From assembly GCF_946222985.1 (NCBI RefSeq), contig NZ_CAMIFY010000011.1, positions 1 through 58,397 of the forward strand: a stretch of DNA of 58,397 nt, given 5' to 3'. Made by a program: the position numbers and the translations under genes. Below the pieces are notes generated by a model, which was given only the letters and a program-made list of their open reading frames with translations, made no database searches and had not been told where the DNA came from. This document shows positions 43,455 through 50,750 of the stretch, in pieces; positions within the stretch are counted from its first letter, which is position 1, and each line of letters opens with the position of its first letter. Origin of the DNA: an uncultured Corynebacterium sp. (GTDB taxonomy: Bacteria > Actinomycetota > Actinomycetes > Mycobacteriales > Mycobacteriaceae).

Positions 43455-43682
43455 CTATCCGTTCCTCCTCCATCCGGCGTCTGGGCTGTCGACCGGATCT
43501 CGATTTCCGCATGGGTCCCCGGCCTCGGCCAGCGCATCACGGATCTGCGTCGAGGTGAAAACGGCGCGAATCGCGGCCCGCGCATCTCGTGCGCCGACCC
43601 GATGCGGATGCCATGTCCACCGTCCCTTAGGCTCATGGACAGGCGTTGTGCGCCCTGCCCCCGGCCTCGGGCTCATTTTCAT
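43455..43682 (-). CDS. Possible leader ORF upstream of hemA
   Basis: An open frame of 75 codons (MKMSPRPGAGRTTPV, rich in Arg, Pro and His) that begins just behind a promoter-like pair and ends 14 bases before hemA. There is no family match and no ribosome site before its ATG; an inner ATG two codons later would be leaderless. It may be a regulatory leader peptide or chance. The rest of the 377-base gap up to the glutaredoxin-like gene holds the promoter and a GGGGCC/GGCCCC hairpin at 43753-43773. Confidence 0.25.
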   Translation of the reverse strand: MKMSPRPGAGRTTPVHEPKGRWTWHPHRVGARDARAAIRAVFTSTQIRDALAEAGDPCGNRDPVDSPDAGWRRNG

Positions 43683-43684
43683 CA

Positions 43685-43714
43685 ACGGTAGACCGTGCCG
43701 GGGACTTTCCACAA
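43685..43714 (-). promoter_or_regulatory. Candidate promoter of hemA-hemC-hemD
   Basis: TTGTGG (43709-43714), 18-base spacer and TACCGT (43685-43690) on the minus strand. Transcription would start near 43678 and give hemA a leader of about 237 nt. Confidence 0.5.
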
Positions 43715-43818
43715 ACGCGCGCATCCCCCGTCGGGCCCGGATGAGGTCCTTGTGGGGCCCTTTTTCGCGGCCCCGACGGCGATGCCCCACCCCCTATCGG
43801 GCCCGTGCGGTGGAACGA

Positions 43819-44061
43819 TCACGCCCCCGACAGCGCGTCGACGAGTTCCTCGTCGTCGATTTCCCAGCACGCGATTTCCTCGTCGTCGACGAGGACCACG
43901 GGGACCCTGTCGCCGAATTCCACGGCGTCGGCACCGTCGCCCGCGTCGACGTCGACGACGTCGAGCCGCACCCCGAACCTGTCGACGATGGGGCGGATCT
44001 GCGCTTCGACGCGGGCGCAGGACCCGCACGTGGATCGGGTCATCAGCGTGACCGTCGTCAT
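43819..44061 (-). CDS. Glutaredoxin-like protein (DUF836 type)
   Basis: 80 residues, a mini-thioredoxin fold. MTTVTLMTRSTCGSCARVE has the CxxC pair at Cys12 and Cys15, and RVPVVLVDDEEIACWEID contains the cis-Pro segment. Likely a small thiol-disulfide protein; its partner is unknown. AAGGGAAC precedes the ATG. It lies upstream of hemA and in the same direction, as in mycobacteria. Confidence 0.88.
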   Translation of the reverse strand: MTTVTLMTRSTCGSCARVEAQIRPIVDRFGVRLDVVDVDAGDGADAVEFGDRVPVVLVDDEEIACWEIDDEELVDALSGA

Positions 44062-44241
44062 CGGCGTTCCCTTCTCGTCGCGACCCCGGCGTTCGTCGTC
44101 GTGCGCCGGCGGGGACGCCCGGGTCCCCGCTCCGGCGTCTCCGGCGCGCCGGATGAAGGAAGCATACGATGAACGGGCACCGGCGCACCGCCCGCGGGCG
44201 AACGACCGCGCCGGAGCATCACACGTCTCGAGGAGTTCGCA

Positions 44242-45369
44242 GTGCCCGATTCCGGATCCGATCGCCCGTCCCTGTTGCCGGGCGAGATCGTGTCCGAGCT
44301 GTTTCCGTCGCACGGCAACGTCCGTCATTTCCTCGAAACCGTGGTCCTGCAGCCGCTCGATCAGGAGTCCCAGCGCGCGGCCGGCGAGGCCGCGGCCCTG
44401 AACGCGCTCGGGGAGCTTTACGACGTCGACCCGGAAGAGCTGGTCGTGGGTTACCGGTCGGTGCACGGTGCCGTGCATGCCGCCGGGGGAATCCGGCGCC
44501 TGTCGGATCCGCATCCGGACATCCCCCAGGACGCGGGCGCCGCGGCGTTCTTCGACGTCGACAACACCCTCGTCCAGGGCGCGTCGATCTTCCTGTTCGG
44601 ACTCGGGTTGGCCCGTCGCGGGTTCTTCGACCCGGGCGAGATGGCCGGGATGCTGTGGAAGCAGATCAAGTTCCGCATCTCGGGTTCGGAGGACGCCGTC
44701 GACGTGGCGAAGGCCCGCGAGCAGGCGTTGGCGTTCATCCGGGGCCACCGGGTCGACGAGACGTCGAGGATGGCCGAGGAGATCTTCGACGAGATCATCG
44801 GCGACCGCGTCTACGCGGGCACCCGCCAGCTGGCGGACCTGCACCTGCAGGCCGGCCAGGAGGTGTGGCTGGTCACCGCGGCCCCGGTGCAGCTGGCGCA
44901 GGTCATCGCCCCGCGCCTGGGGTTGACCGGCGCGTTGGGCACCGTCGCCGAAGTCGAGGACGGCGTGTTCACCGGCCGTCTCGTCGGCGACATCCTCCAC
45001 GGCCCGGGCAAGAAGCACGCCGTGGCGGCGCTGGCCGCGTCGTCGGGGCTGGACCTGTCGCGCTGCGCGGCGTACTCCGACTCCGTCAACGACGTCCCGA
45101 TGTTGTCGATGGTCGGATCCGCGGTGGCGGTCAACCCGGACCGGCGCCTGCGTCGCGAAGCAACCGACCGGGGTTGGTCGGTCTACGAATACCGGCGCGT
45201 GCGCCGCAACGTCATCGCGACGATCCGATGGGGGCTCTTCGGCGTGATCGGGTTGTCCTCGGGCGTCGTCGGGTACCGCGCCTGGTCGTGGTGGAGCAAG
45301 CGACGGGCACATGCCGGGACGGCCAGTGGGACGAGCGCCGGGCGTCGTCCGACGCCGGGTGATCAGTAA
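44242..45369 (+). CDS. HAD-IB family phosphatase with C-terminal membrane helix
   Basis: 375 residues. An N-terminal region of about 95 residues precedes the HAD domain: FFDVDNTLVQG (nucleophile Asp105, acid Asp107), WLVTAAPVQLAQVI (motif II) and YSDSVNDVPMLSMVG (motif IV). This is the group containing mycobacterial SerB1-like proteins; phosphoserine as substrate is possible but not shown. A membrane helix (about 335-355) and a basic tail close it. GAGGAG precedes the GTG start. It overlaps the convergent acyltransferase by seven bases. Confidence 0.88.
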   Translation: MPDSGSDRPSLLPGEIVSELFPSHGNVRHFLETVVLQPLDQESQRAAGEAAALNALGELYDVDPEELVVGYRSVHGAVHAAGGIRRLSDPHPDIPQDAGAAAFFDVDNTLVQGASIFLFGLGLARRGFFDPGEMAGMLWKQIKFRISGSEDAVDVAKAREQALAFIRGHRVDETSRMAEEIFDEIIGDRVYAGTRQLADLHLQAGQEVWLVTAAPVQLAQVIAPRLGLTGALGTVAEVEDGVFTGRLVGDILHGPGKKHAVAALAASSGLDLSRCAAYSDSVNDVPMLSMVGSAVAVNPDRRLRREATDRGWSVYEYRRVRRNVIATIRWGLFGVIGLSSGVVGYRAWSWWSKRRAHAGTASGTSAGRRPTPGDQ

Positions 45370-46394
45370 AACGCGCTGGAGCGGTGACGCAGGTTCGTCA
45401 GCAGGCGGGCCTGGATCGCGGATTTGACCGCCGCGGACAAACCGAGGACGGCGACCGGATCGTCGTGAAGCTCCCGTCGCGGCCCCTCCCCTTCCATGAG
45501 CCCCTCCCGATGGCCCTCGGCCCACTCGCGCGGCGAGATCGGCTCGAGGACGTCGATGCGCCACTTCGACGGCAGCGGCACGGCGCCGACGGCCCCCAAC
45601 CACGGGAAGAACGGCGTGGTCGGCACGTAGGGGATGCCCAGGCCGCGGGCGACGGAGAGCACGACGTCGCGCACCAGCTCCACCAGGGCCCGGCGTTCGG
45701 CGGCGCCCTCCGGCCCCAGCGCCCAGGCCGGCAGGTCGAGCAACGGCGTCGACAAGCCCTCGGCGACGACGTCGGCCATGCCCATCACCAGCGACTCCAG
45801 CGCCTCGTCGACCGGGGCGGCGCCTTCGGCGTGGCCGACGTCGGAGGCGCGCAGCCCCTCGGGGCCCAGCAGGGCGGAGCCGCGCAGCACCGAACCCAAC
45901 TGCGGGTAGATCTCCTCGGCGCCCGTGATGGCGACCGGGACGATGGGAACGTCGTCGCGCAGCGCGGTGGCCGCGAAACCTCCGCGGCCGAACTCCTGGA
46001 GCTGATAGCGCTGCGTGTAGGGCTTGCCCAGCCCCCGGTAACCCTCGGGGAACACGCCGACCATCTCGCCGGCGGCGAAGAGCTCCGACGCCGCGTCGCG
46101 GCTGGCGCGCACCGCACCGACCTTCGTGGCCAGATCCGACACCACCGGCAACGAAAACGCCACGTCGCCGGCCAACAACCGCAGCAGACGACCGGAACTG
46201 CGATGCAGGGCCAACTGGGCCATCACCGCGTCGACCGGCACGTTGCCGGAGTGATTGGCGACGATCATCACCGGGCCCTCGGCGGGGATGCGGTCCCCGC
46301 CCTCCAGGTCCACGCGGAACCAACGGTCGTGCAGCGGCGCGAGAGCGGGGAACCATGTGCCCTCGACGAACTCGAGGTCGGGTTCCGGGATCAT
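45363..46394 (-). CDS. Lysophospholipid acyltransferase family protein
   Basis: 343 residues, PlsC-like. Catalytic motif NHSGNVPVD: His48 and Asp55 are separated by six residues rather than the usual four. The second family motif GVFPEGYRGLG is intact. This agrees with the Rv0502-type acyltransferases; acceptor and acyl donor are unknown. The ATG lies 7 nt behind TATCGT, so leaderless. The terminator of bS22 stands just upstream. Confidence 0.88.
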   Translation of the reverse strand: MIPEPDLEFVEGTWFPALAPLHDRWFRVDLEGGDRIPAEGPVMIVANHSGNVPVDAVMAQLALHRSSGRLLRLLAGDVAFSLPVVSDLATKVGAVRASRDAASELFAAGEMVGVFPEGYRGLGKPYTQRYQLQEFGRGGFAATALRDDVPIVPVAITGAEEIYPQLGSVLRGSALLGPEGLRASDVGHAEGAAPVDEALESLVMGMADVVAEGLSTPLLDLPAWALGPEGAAERRALVELVRDVVLSVARGLGIPYVPTTPFFPWLGAVGAVPLPSKWRIDVLEPISPREWAEGHREGLMEGEGPRRELHDDPVAVLGLSAAVKSAIQARLLTNLRHRSSAFY

Positions 46395-46422
46395 GCCCAC
46401 GACGATACCGCGCCAGCAACGA

Positions 46423-46459
46423 CGAAACGCCCGCCCCACGTGACGTGGGGACGGGCGTT
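46423..46459 (-). terminator. Terminator of the bS22 gene
   Basis: AACGCCCGCCCCACG and its complement with one mismatch form a 15-base stem; the minus-strand tail is TTTCGTCGTT. It lies about 35 bases behind the bS22 stop and just in front of the acyltransferase promoter. Confidence 0.75.
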
Positions 46460-46493
46460 GCGGGCGCACCGGGCGGAAGAACCGCCGGGTGGC

Positions 46494-46595
46494 CTACTTG
46501 CCGAGCTTCCGGCGCTGAACTCGGGTGCGTCGGAGCATCTTGCGGTGCTTCTTCTTCGACATGCGCTTGCGGCGCTTCTTGATGACGGAACCCAT
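46494..46595 (-). CDS. Small ribosomal protein bS22 (AURKAIP1/COX24 type)
   Basis: Only 33 residues, with 17 Lys or Arg: it starts MGSVIKKRRKRMSKKKHRK and ends RRKLGK. This matches the actinobacterial 30S protein bS22, seen in mycobacterial ribosome structures near the decoding centre, and annotated as AURKAIP1/COX24-domain protein. GAGG stands 8 bases before the ATG, and a good terminator follows. It lies between acyltransferase and regulator as in M. tuberculosis. The gene is easily missed because of its length. Confidence 0.93.
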   Translation of the reverse strand: MGSVIKKRRKRMSKKKHRKMLRRTRVQRRKLGK

Positions 46596-46805
46596 CGGCT
46601 CGACCTCGCTATTCGTTGACTGCTGTGCTGGTTATCGCGACCGACGCATCGCCCCGGGCGCTACCTGCGCACGAGGTGCGGAGGGCGATGCATGGGGCGC
46701 GTCGGGCGCCAATCGGGTCAATCATAGCGGGGAGCGTGGTACCGGGGTCAAACGGCCCCGTACCCGCAGCCGTGCGCGACGTGCGTCGAACGACCCGGGA
46801 TCCGA

Positions 46806-46997
46806 CTATCCGGCGTCGTAGAAGGACGAGTCCAGGTACGTCTTGACCGCGCTTTCGTGGACGCGGAACGAACGTCCGACGCGGACCGCCGGAAGCTCGC
46901 CGGCATGGACCAGGCGATACACGGTCATCTTGGACACACGCATGATCTCGGCCACCTCGGCCACCGTCAAAAACGTTCCGTTCTCGGCATTCGTCAT
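46806..46997 (-). CDS. Excisionase-family helix-turn-helix protein
   Basis: 63 residues, a single MerR-like winged helix-turn-helix: FLTVAEVAEIMRVSKMTVYRLV, then GELPAVRVGRSFRVHESAVKTYL. Such small proteins bind DNA; this one stands next to proC in relatives and is no phage relic. AAGGG before ATG; a longer in-frame reading lacks support. Targets unknown. Confidence 0.9.
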   Translation of the reverse strand: MTNAENGTFLTVAEVAEIMRVSKMTVYRLVHAGELPAVRVGRSFRVHESAVKTYLDSSFYDAG

Positions 46998-47193
46998 AAT
47001 AGTTTTCCCTTCAGCGCTACGCGCGCGCTGCAGGCTTCCCCTCCTGCAGAGACTGTGAACACGCGCGTGCTTGCTCAACCTTACCGTTATCGGTGGTGCT
47101 AATGCGATACAAGGGCGCGAATGGGGCGGCGGTTGTTCGTGATGTTTCCGCGCCACCCCTTCCGCACGTGGGCAACGGGTGCCCCTCAACTGC

Positions 47194-47220
47194 GAAAACC
47201 CTTCCGCCGCAGCGGAAGGG
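47194..47220 (-). terminator. Terminator of proC
   Basis: CCCTTCCGC and GCGGAAGGG pair around CGCA; the minus-strand tail is TTTTCGC. It lies about 40 bases behind the proC stop. Confidence 0.8.
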
Positions 47221-47262
47221 CCGACGCATCCGGCACCCCGAAGAGGGTGACCGCCAGGGGGC

Positions 47263-48090
47263 CTACTGCTCGTTGCCCGCCGGGCGACCCATCGACGCGG
47301 ACTTGTCGTGGCAGGCGCGCATGGCGCGCAGCACCGCGCGGCGCAGGCCCTCTTCCTCGAACGTGCTCGTGGCCGCGGCGGTCGTGCCGCCCGGCGAGGA
47401 CACGTCGGCGCGCAGGGACACGGGATCCGCGCCCTCGCGCGTCATCATCTCCGCCGCACCGGCGGCCGTCTCGGTGGCCAGGCGCGTGGCCTGATCGCGC
47501 TTGAGCCCCAGGGTCACGCCGGCGTCGACCATCGCCTCGACGAACTGGAAGAAGTACGCGGGGCCGGAGCCGGAGACCGCCGTGACGGCGTCCATCTGCT
47601 TTTCCTCGACGACCTCGACGTGACCGACCTTCTCCAGCAGCGTCTGCACCTGGGTGACGTGCTCGGAGTTCGCGAACCGGCCCGGGGCGATGGCGTTGAC
47701 GCCACGGCCGACCATCATCGGGGTGTTCGGCATGACGCGCACGACGGGCGTGCCCGCCGAGCACACGGACTCGAGCTCGTCGATGGTGATGCCCGCGGCC
47801 ATGGACGCCACGACGGGGTCGGTCTCGCCGTCGTCCAGGGCGCCGGAGATGCTCTCCAGCAGGCCCACGGTGCCGTGCGGCTTGACGCACAGGAACACCA
47901 CGTCCGCGCCGTCGACCGCCTGCTCCGCATCGTCGGCGTCGACGATGCCGTAGGTGTCGCGCAGTTCCTTTCGCCGTTCGGGCGAGCGCTGCACCAGGTA
48001 GATGGACTTCGGGTCCACTCCCCCGTCGATGAGGCCGCCGATGAGCGCGCCGCCGATCTTTCCTCCGCCGATTACCACGATTCGTGTCAT
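47263..48090 (-). CDS. proC: Pyrroline-5-carboxylate reductase
   Basis: 275 residues. Last step of proline synthesis. The NADPH fold starts the protein (MTRIVVIGGGKIGGALIGGL). VRVMPNTPMMVGRGVNAI and the signature VSGSGPAYFFQFVEAM and DPVSLRADVSSPGGTTAA are complete. It lies between two terminators and forms its own unit. Confidence 0.97.
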   Translation of the reverse strand: MTRIVVIGGGKIGGALIGGLIDGGVDPKSIYLVQRSPERRKELRDTYGIVDADDAEQAVDGADVVFLCVKPHGTVGLLESISGALDDGETDPVVASMAAGITIDELESVCSAGTPVVRVMPNTPMMVGRGVNAIAPGRFANSEHVTQVQTLLEKVGHVEVVEEKQMDAVTAVSGSGPAYFFQFVEAMVDAGVTLGLKRDQATRLATETAAGAAEMMTREGADPVSLRADVSSPGGTTAAATSTFEEEGLRRAVLRAMRACHDKSASMGRPAGNEQ

Positions 48091-48106
48091 GGTCGGCCAG
48101 TGTGCC

Positions 48107-48143
48107 AAAAGCGCCCCGCGTTGGCTAACCAACGCGGGGCGCA
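48107..48143 (-). terminator. Terminator of the repeat-bearing membrane protein gene
   Basis: GCGCCCCGCGTTGG and its perfect complement around CTAA, followed on the minus strand by TTTT. It ends the ppx-membrane protein unit in front of proC. Confidence 0.92.
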
Positions 48144-48174
48144 TGCTCGGCGGCGAGCGGGATCACGCCGGGGA

Positions 48175-49776
48175 TCACAACATGGTCAGGAACCAGGGTG
48201 CGAAGGCCACGACCAGGCCGACGAGCCCGGCCAGGATCGGGGTGAGCCGGTCGCGCTCGCGGCGGATCAGGTTGACTCCGATGACCAGGCCGAAGGCGAA
48301 CGCGAGGCCGATGACGACGACGACCGCGGTGGGCAGCGTCATCCAGAGCATCACGAACAGGGCGAACACGAGGGCGCCGAGGAGCAGGCCGACGATCGTC
48401 TGGGCGATCAGGAGACCGATGCTCAGCGAGTCGTCCTCGACGTCGCCGTTGCCGTTCTTCTTGGCGGCGCCGTTCTTCTTCGCGCCCTTCTTGGCCGAGG
48501 CGGTGGCCTCGTCGCGGCGTCCGTCGACATCGTCACGGTCGTCGCGGCGGTCGAGGTCATCGAGGTCGTCGTCGCCGGAGCGCATCTTGCTCGCGGGAAC
48601 CGCGGCGGCTGCGGCGGCCGGGACGGCGGCGGCGAGGGGATCGACGCCGCGGTCGTGGACGTCGCGGGAATCGAACTCGTCGGTGTGATCGGCATCCGCG
48701 TACGAGGTGCCGCGGTACTCGGCGTCACGGAATTCGTCGTCGCGGTACTCCGCATCGGCGTACTCGGCGTCGGCGTAGCCGGCATCGGCGTAATCGGCGT
48801 CGTGGTACTCCGATTCGGCGTACCCGGTGTCGGAGTACTCCGCGTCCGTGTAATCGGCGTCGGCGTATTCGGCGTCCCGGTACGCGGATTCGTCGTACGC
48901 GGCATCGTCGGCGACGGCGGTGGCGTTGGCGTCAGTGGCGTCGGCGGCTGCGTCGGTCTCGTCGACCGCGTCGTCTTCGACCACCGGGATGACGTTCGTC
49001 GGACGATCGTCGTAGGCCATCGATCCCGACAGCACCTCGCGTGCCACCGGGCCGGCCTCGGCGACCGGCTCCGACGCGGTGCGCGCGTCGTGGAACTTGG
49101 TGAAGGTGAAGGTGATCTCGCCGGTCTCGTCGTTGGCGAGCACCGGGCGGGGATCGACGGGAACCGCCGACGGAACGGCGAACGGGGTGCGCGCCACGGC
49201 GGGCGTCTCGGGCTCGGCCACCGCACGGTCGTCGACCGGTCCACCGTCGTCGTCGAACTCCGATTCGGCGAACTCCGATTCGGTGGCCTCCGGCCGCGGC
49301 GCGACCGGATCCTCGTCGACCTCGGGCTCGCCGACGGCGTCGGCCGCGGCGAGCTCGTCGGCCGGGCGCTCATCCGCGTACGGCTCGTCGACGAACGCCT
49401 CATCGGCGGCGGGCTCGTCGACCGCCGGTTCATCGATCACCGGCTCCTCGGCGACCGGTTCCTCGGCGACCGGTTCCCGGGCGTCGTGCGCCTCGGCGGC
49501 CGCGACGTCACCGTCTCCGTCACCGGCGACGTAGCGCTCGGCGACACCGGGCGTCTCGGCGCCCTGGTCCTCGTCTTCGCCGGCCGCATGGGCGCCGCGG
49601 CGCGGACCCTCGGCCCGCACCTTCGGGATGGATCCCGTCAGTTCGGCGACGGACACGCCGCCCTCGTCGAGGCTGCGGCGACGACGACGCGGCCGATCGT
49701 CGGCCTCCGTCGCCTCGCCACGCTCCTTGTTGCGGCGTGCAAGCAGCTCGGCAACGGTGAGCTTTTCGTCGCTCAT
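48175..49776 (-). CDS. Acidic membrane protein with tandem YxDAE pentapeptides
   Basis: 533 residues. About 450 N-terminal residues are acidic and disordered: a short conserved start (MSDEKLTVAELLARR), EEPV/DEPA repeats (residues 100-140), a Tyr-led pentapeptide array (294-363), then Lys/Ala/Asn. Four C-terminal membrane helices (about 450-533) end the chain. In M. tuberculosis the gene next to ppx also codes a membrane protein with a long low-complexity N-terminus. No enzymatic motif is visible. It starts one base behind the ppx stop. Confidence 0.85.
   Translation of the reverse strand: MSDEKLTVAELLARRNKERGEATEADDRPRRRRRSLDEGGVSVAELTGSIPKVRAEGPRRGAHAAGEDEDQGAETPGVAERYVAGDGDGDVAAAEAHDAREPVAEEPVAEEPVIDEPAVDEPAADEAFVDEPYADERPADELAAADAVGEPEVDEDPVAPRPEATESEFAESEFDDDGGPVDDRAVAEPETPAVARTPFAVPSAVPVDPRPVLANDETGEITFTFTKFHDARTASEPVAEAGPVAREVLSGSMAYDDRPTNVIPVVEDDAVDETDAAADATDANATAVADDAAYDESAYRDAEYADADYTDAEYSDTGYAESEYHDADYADAGYADAEYADAEYRDDEFRDAEYRGTSYADADHTDEFDSRDVHDRGVDPLAAAVPAAAAAAVPASKMRSGDDDLDDLDRRDDRDDVDGRRDEATASAKKGAKKNGAAKKNGNGDVEDDSLSIGLLIAQTIVGLLLGALVFALFVMLWMTLPTAVVVVIGLAFAFGLVIGVNLIRRERDRLTPILAGLVGLVVAFAPWFLTML
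48688..48897 (-). repeat. Fourteen tandem pentapeptide (15-base) repeats
   Basis: In-frame repeats coding Tyr-x-Asp-Ala-Glu variants: YRDAE, YADAD, YTDAE, YSDTG, YAESE, YHDAD and so on, with Tyr every fifth residue (one Phe). The DNA units vary in third bases and in the second residue, so the array is old or under selection for the Tyr/acidic pattern. Confidence 0.92.
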
Positions 49777-49777
49777 C

Positions 49778-50716
49778 TCATCCCTTTCCGTACAGGTTGC
49801 TGTCCAGACGACGCAGGATCACGCCCTCGCGCAGAGCCCACGGGCAAATCTCCACCTGCTCAAGCCCCAATGCTCGCATACTCGCCTCGGCAACGAGCGC
49901 ACCCGCGACGATCTGATGGGAGCGATTCGAACTGACGCCCTCCAATTCCGCGCGGTCGGCGGCCGTCATCCGGGAGATGAACGAGATCAATTGACGCAGG
50001 CCGGGGGCGGTCAACGTGCGCTTGACTCGCGGTCCGGCGGAGCTCGGCGCGGCACCGGTCAACCGGGCCAGGGTGCGGAACGTCTTCGACGTGGCGACCG
50101 CCAGATCCGGGTCGCCGAGGGTGCGCAAGTGGCGCGCGGGCTCGACGAGCTCGGCGTCGATGTAGTCGCGCAGCAGATCGACCTTCTTGCGCTCCGGCGG
50201 ATCGGTGTCGAACCACTCGTGGGTCAGTCGGCCGGCGCCCAGCATCAGTGAGTACGCCGCATCCGGGTCCTCGTCGGTGCCGGAGGTCAATTCCAGCGAA
50301 CCGCCGCCGATGTCGAGGTTGACGATGCGCCCGGCCGACCAGCCGTACCAGCGGCGCACCGCCAGGAACGTCAGCCGCGCCTCGTCCTCGCCGGAGAGGA
50401 TCTCCAGGCGGATGCCCGTTTCCTTCTCGACGTGGTCGAGCACCGCATCGGAGTTTCGGGCGTCGCGCACCGCCGACGTGGCGAAGCTGATCATCTCTTC
50501 GCACTTCATCTGGTCGACGAGGCTCTTGGCCTCGGCGACGTACCCGGTGAGCTTGTCCAGGCCCTTCCTCGACAAATCGTTGTCGTCGTCGAGGAACTCC
50601 ACCAGCTTCATCGTCGACTTCGTGTCGCTCATGGGAGTGGGGTGCCCGCCGCGGCGGGCATCGACCATCACCAAATGAACGGTATTGCTGCCAACGTCCA
50701 ATACACCTAATCGCAC
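49778..50716 (-). CDS. ppx: Exopolyphosphatase / guanosine pentaphosphatase family protein
   Basis: 312 residues, the short one-fold type (like Rv0496). Hydrolyses inorganic polyphosphate or pppGpp. ASKHA motifs: VLDVGSNTVHLVMVD at the start, ATSAVRDARNSD, and NLDIGGGSLEL for phosphate binding. The GTG start lies 7 nt behind TACCCT, so leaderless. It lies near regX3-senX3, which in mycobacteria respond to phosphate. It shares a palindromic promoter with the divergent gene. Confidence 0.92.
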   Translation of the reverse strand: MRLGVLDVGSNTVHLVMVDARRGGHPTPMSDTKSTMKLVEFLDDDNDLSRKGLDKLTGYVAEAKSLVDQMKCEEMISFATSAVRDARNSDAVLDHVEKETGIRLEILSGEDEARLTFLAVRRWYGWSAGRIVNLDIGGGSLELTSGTDEDPDAAYSLMLGAGRLTHEWFDTDPPERKKVDLLRDYIDAELVEPARHLRTLGDPDLAVATSKTFRTLARLTGAAPSSAGPRVKRTLTAPGLRQLISFISRMTAADRAELEGVSSNRSHQIVAGALVAEASMRALGLEQVEICPWALREGVILRRLDSNLYGKG

Positions 50717-50725
50717 GAGGTTCAG

Positions 50726-50740
50726 GGTAGACGGTCTACC
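50726..50740. promoter_or_regulatory. Perfect palindrome holding both -10 boxes of divergent leaderless genes
   Basis: GGTAGAC-G-GTCTACC. The minus-strand -10 TACCCT (50724-50729) lies 7 nt before the ppx GTG; the plus-strand -10 TACCGT (50737-50742) lies 8 nt before the GTG at 50751. The -35 region of each must lie in the first codons of the other gene. Confidence 0.7.
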
Positions 50741-50750
50741 GTGATTCGGT

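Noticed and set aside
37832..43558. Plus-strand open frame of 1908 codons opposite the hem genes
   Set aside because: It lies antisense to five certain genes (37.3 kb membrane protein, hemB, hemD, hemC, hemA) and has the Arg/Gly/Val/Asp-rich composition of a mirrored high-GC frame; no domain is recognisable.
43753..43773. Terminator of the glutaredoxin-like gene
   Set aside because: GGGGCC/GGCCCC can pair, but the stem is only six bases and no T-run follows on the minus strand.
46806..46997. Phage excisionase marking a prophage
   Set aside because: No integrase, attachment site or other phage gene is near, and the small regulator occupies this place beside proC in mycobacteria.
48688..48897. 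CRISPR or minisatellite outside a gene
   Set aside because: The 15-base periodicity is in frame and codes a regular pentapeptide inside an intact gene.
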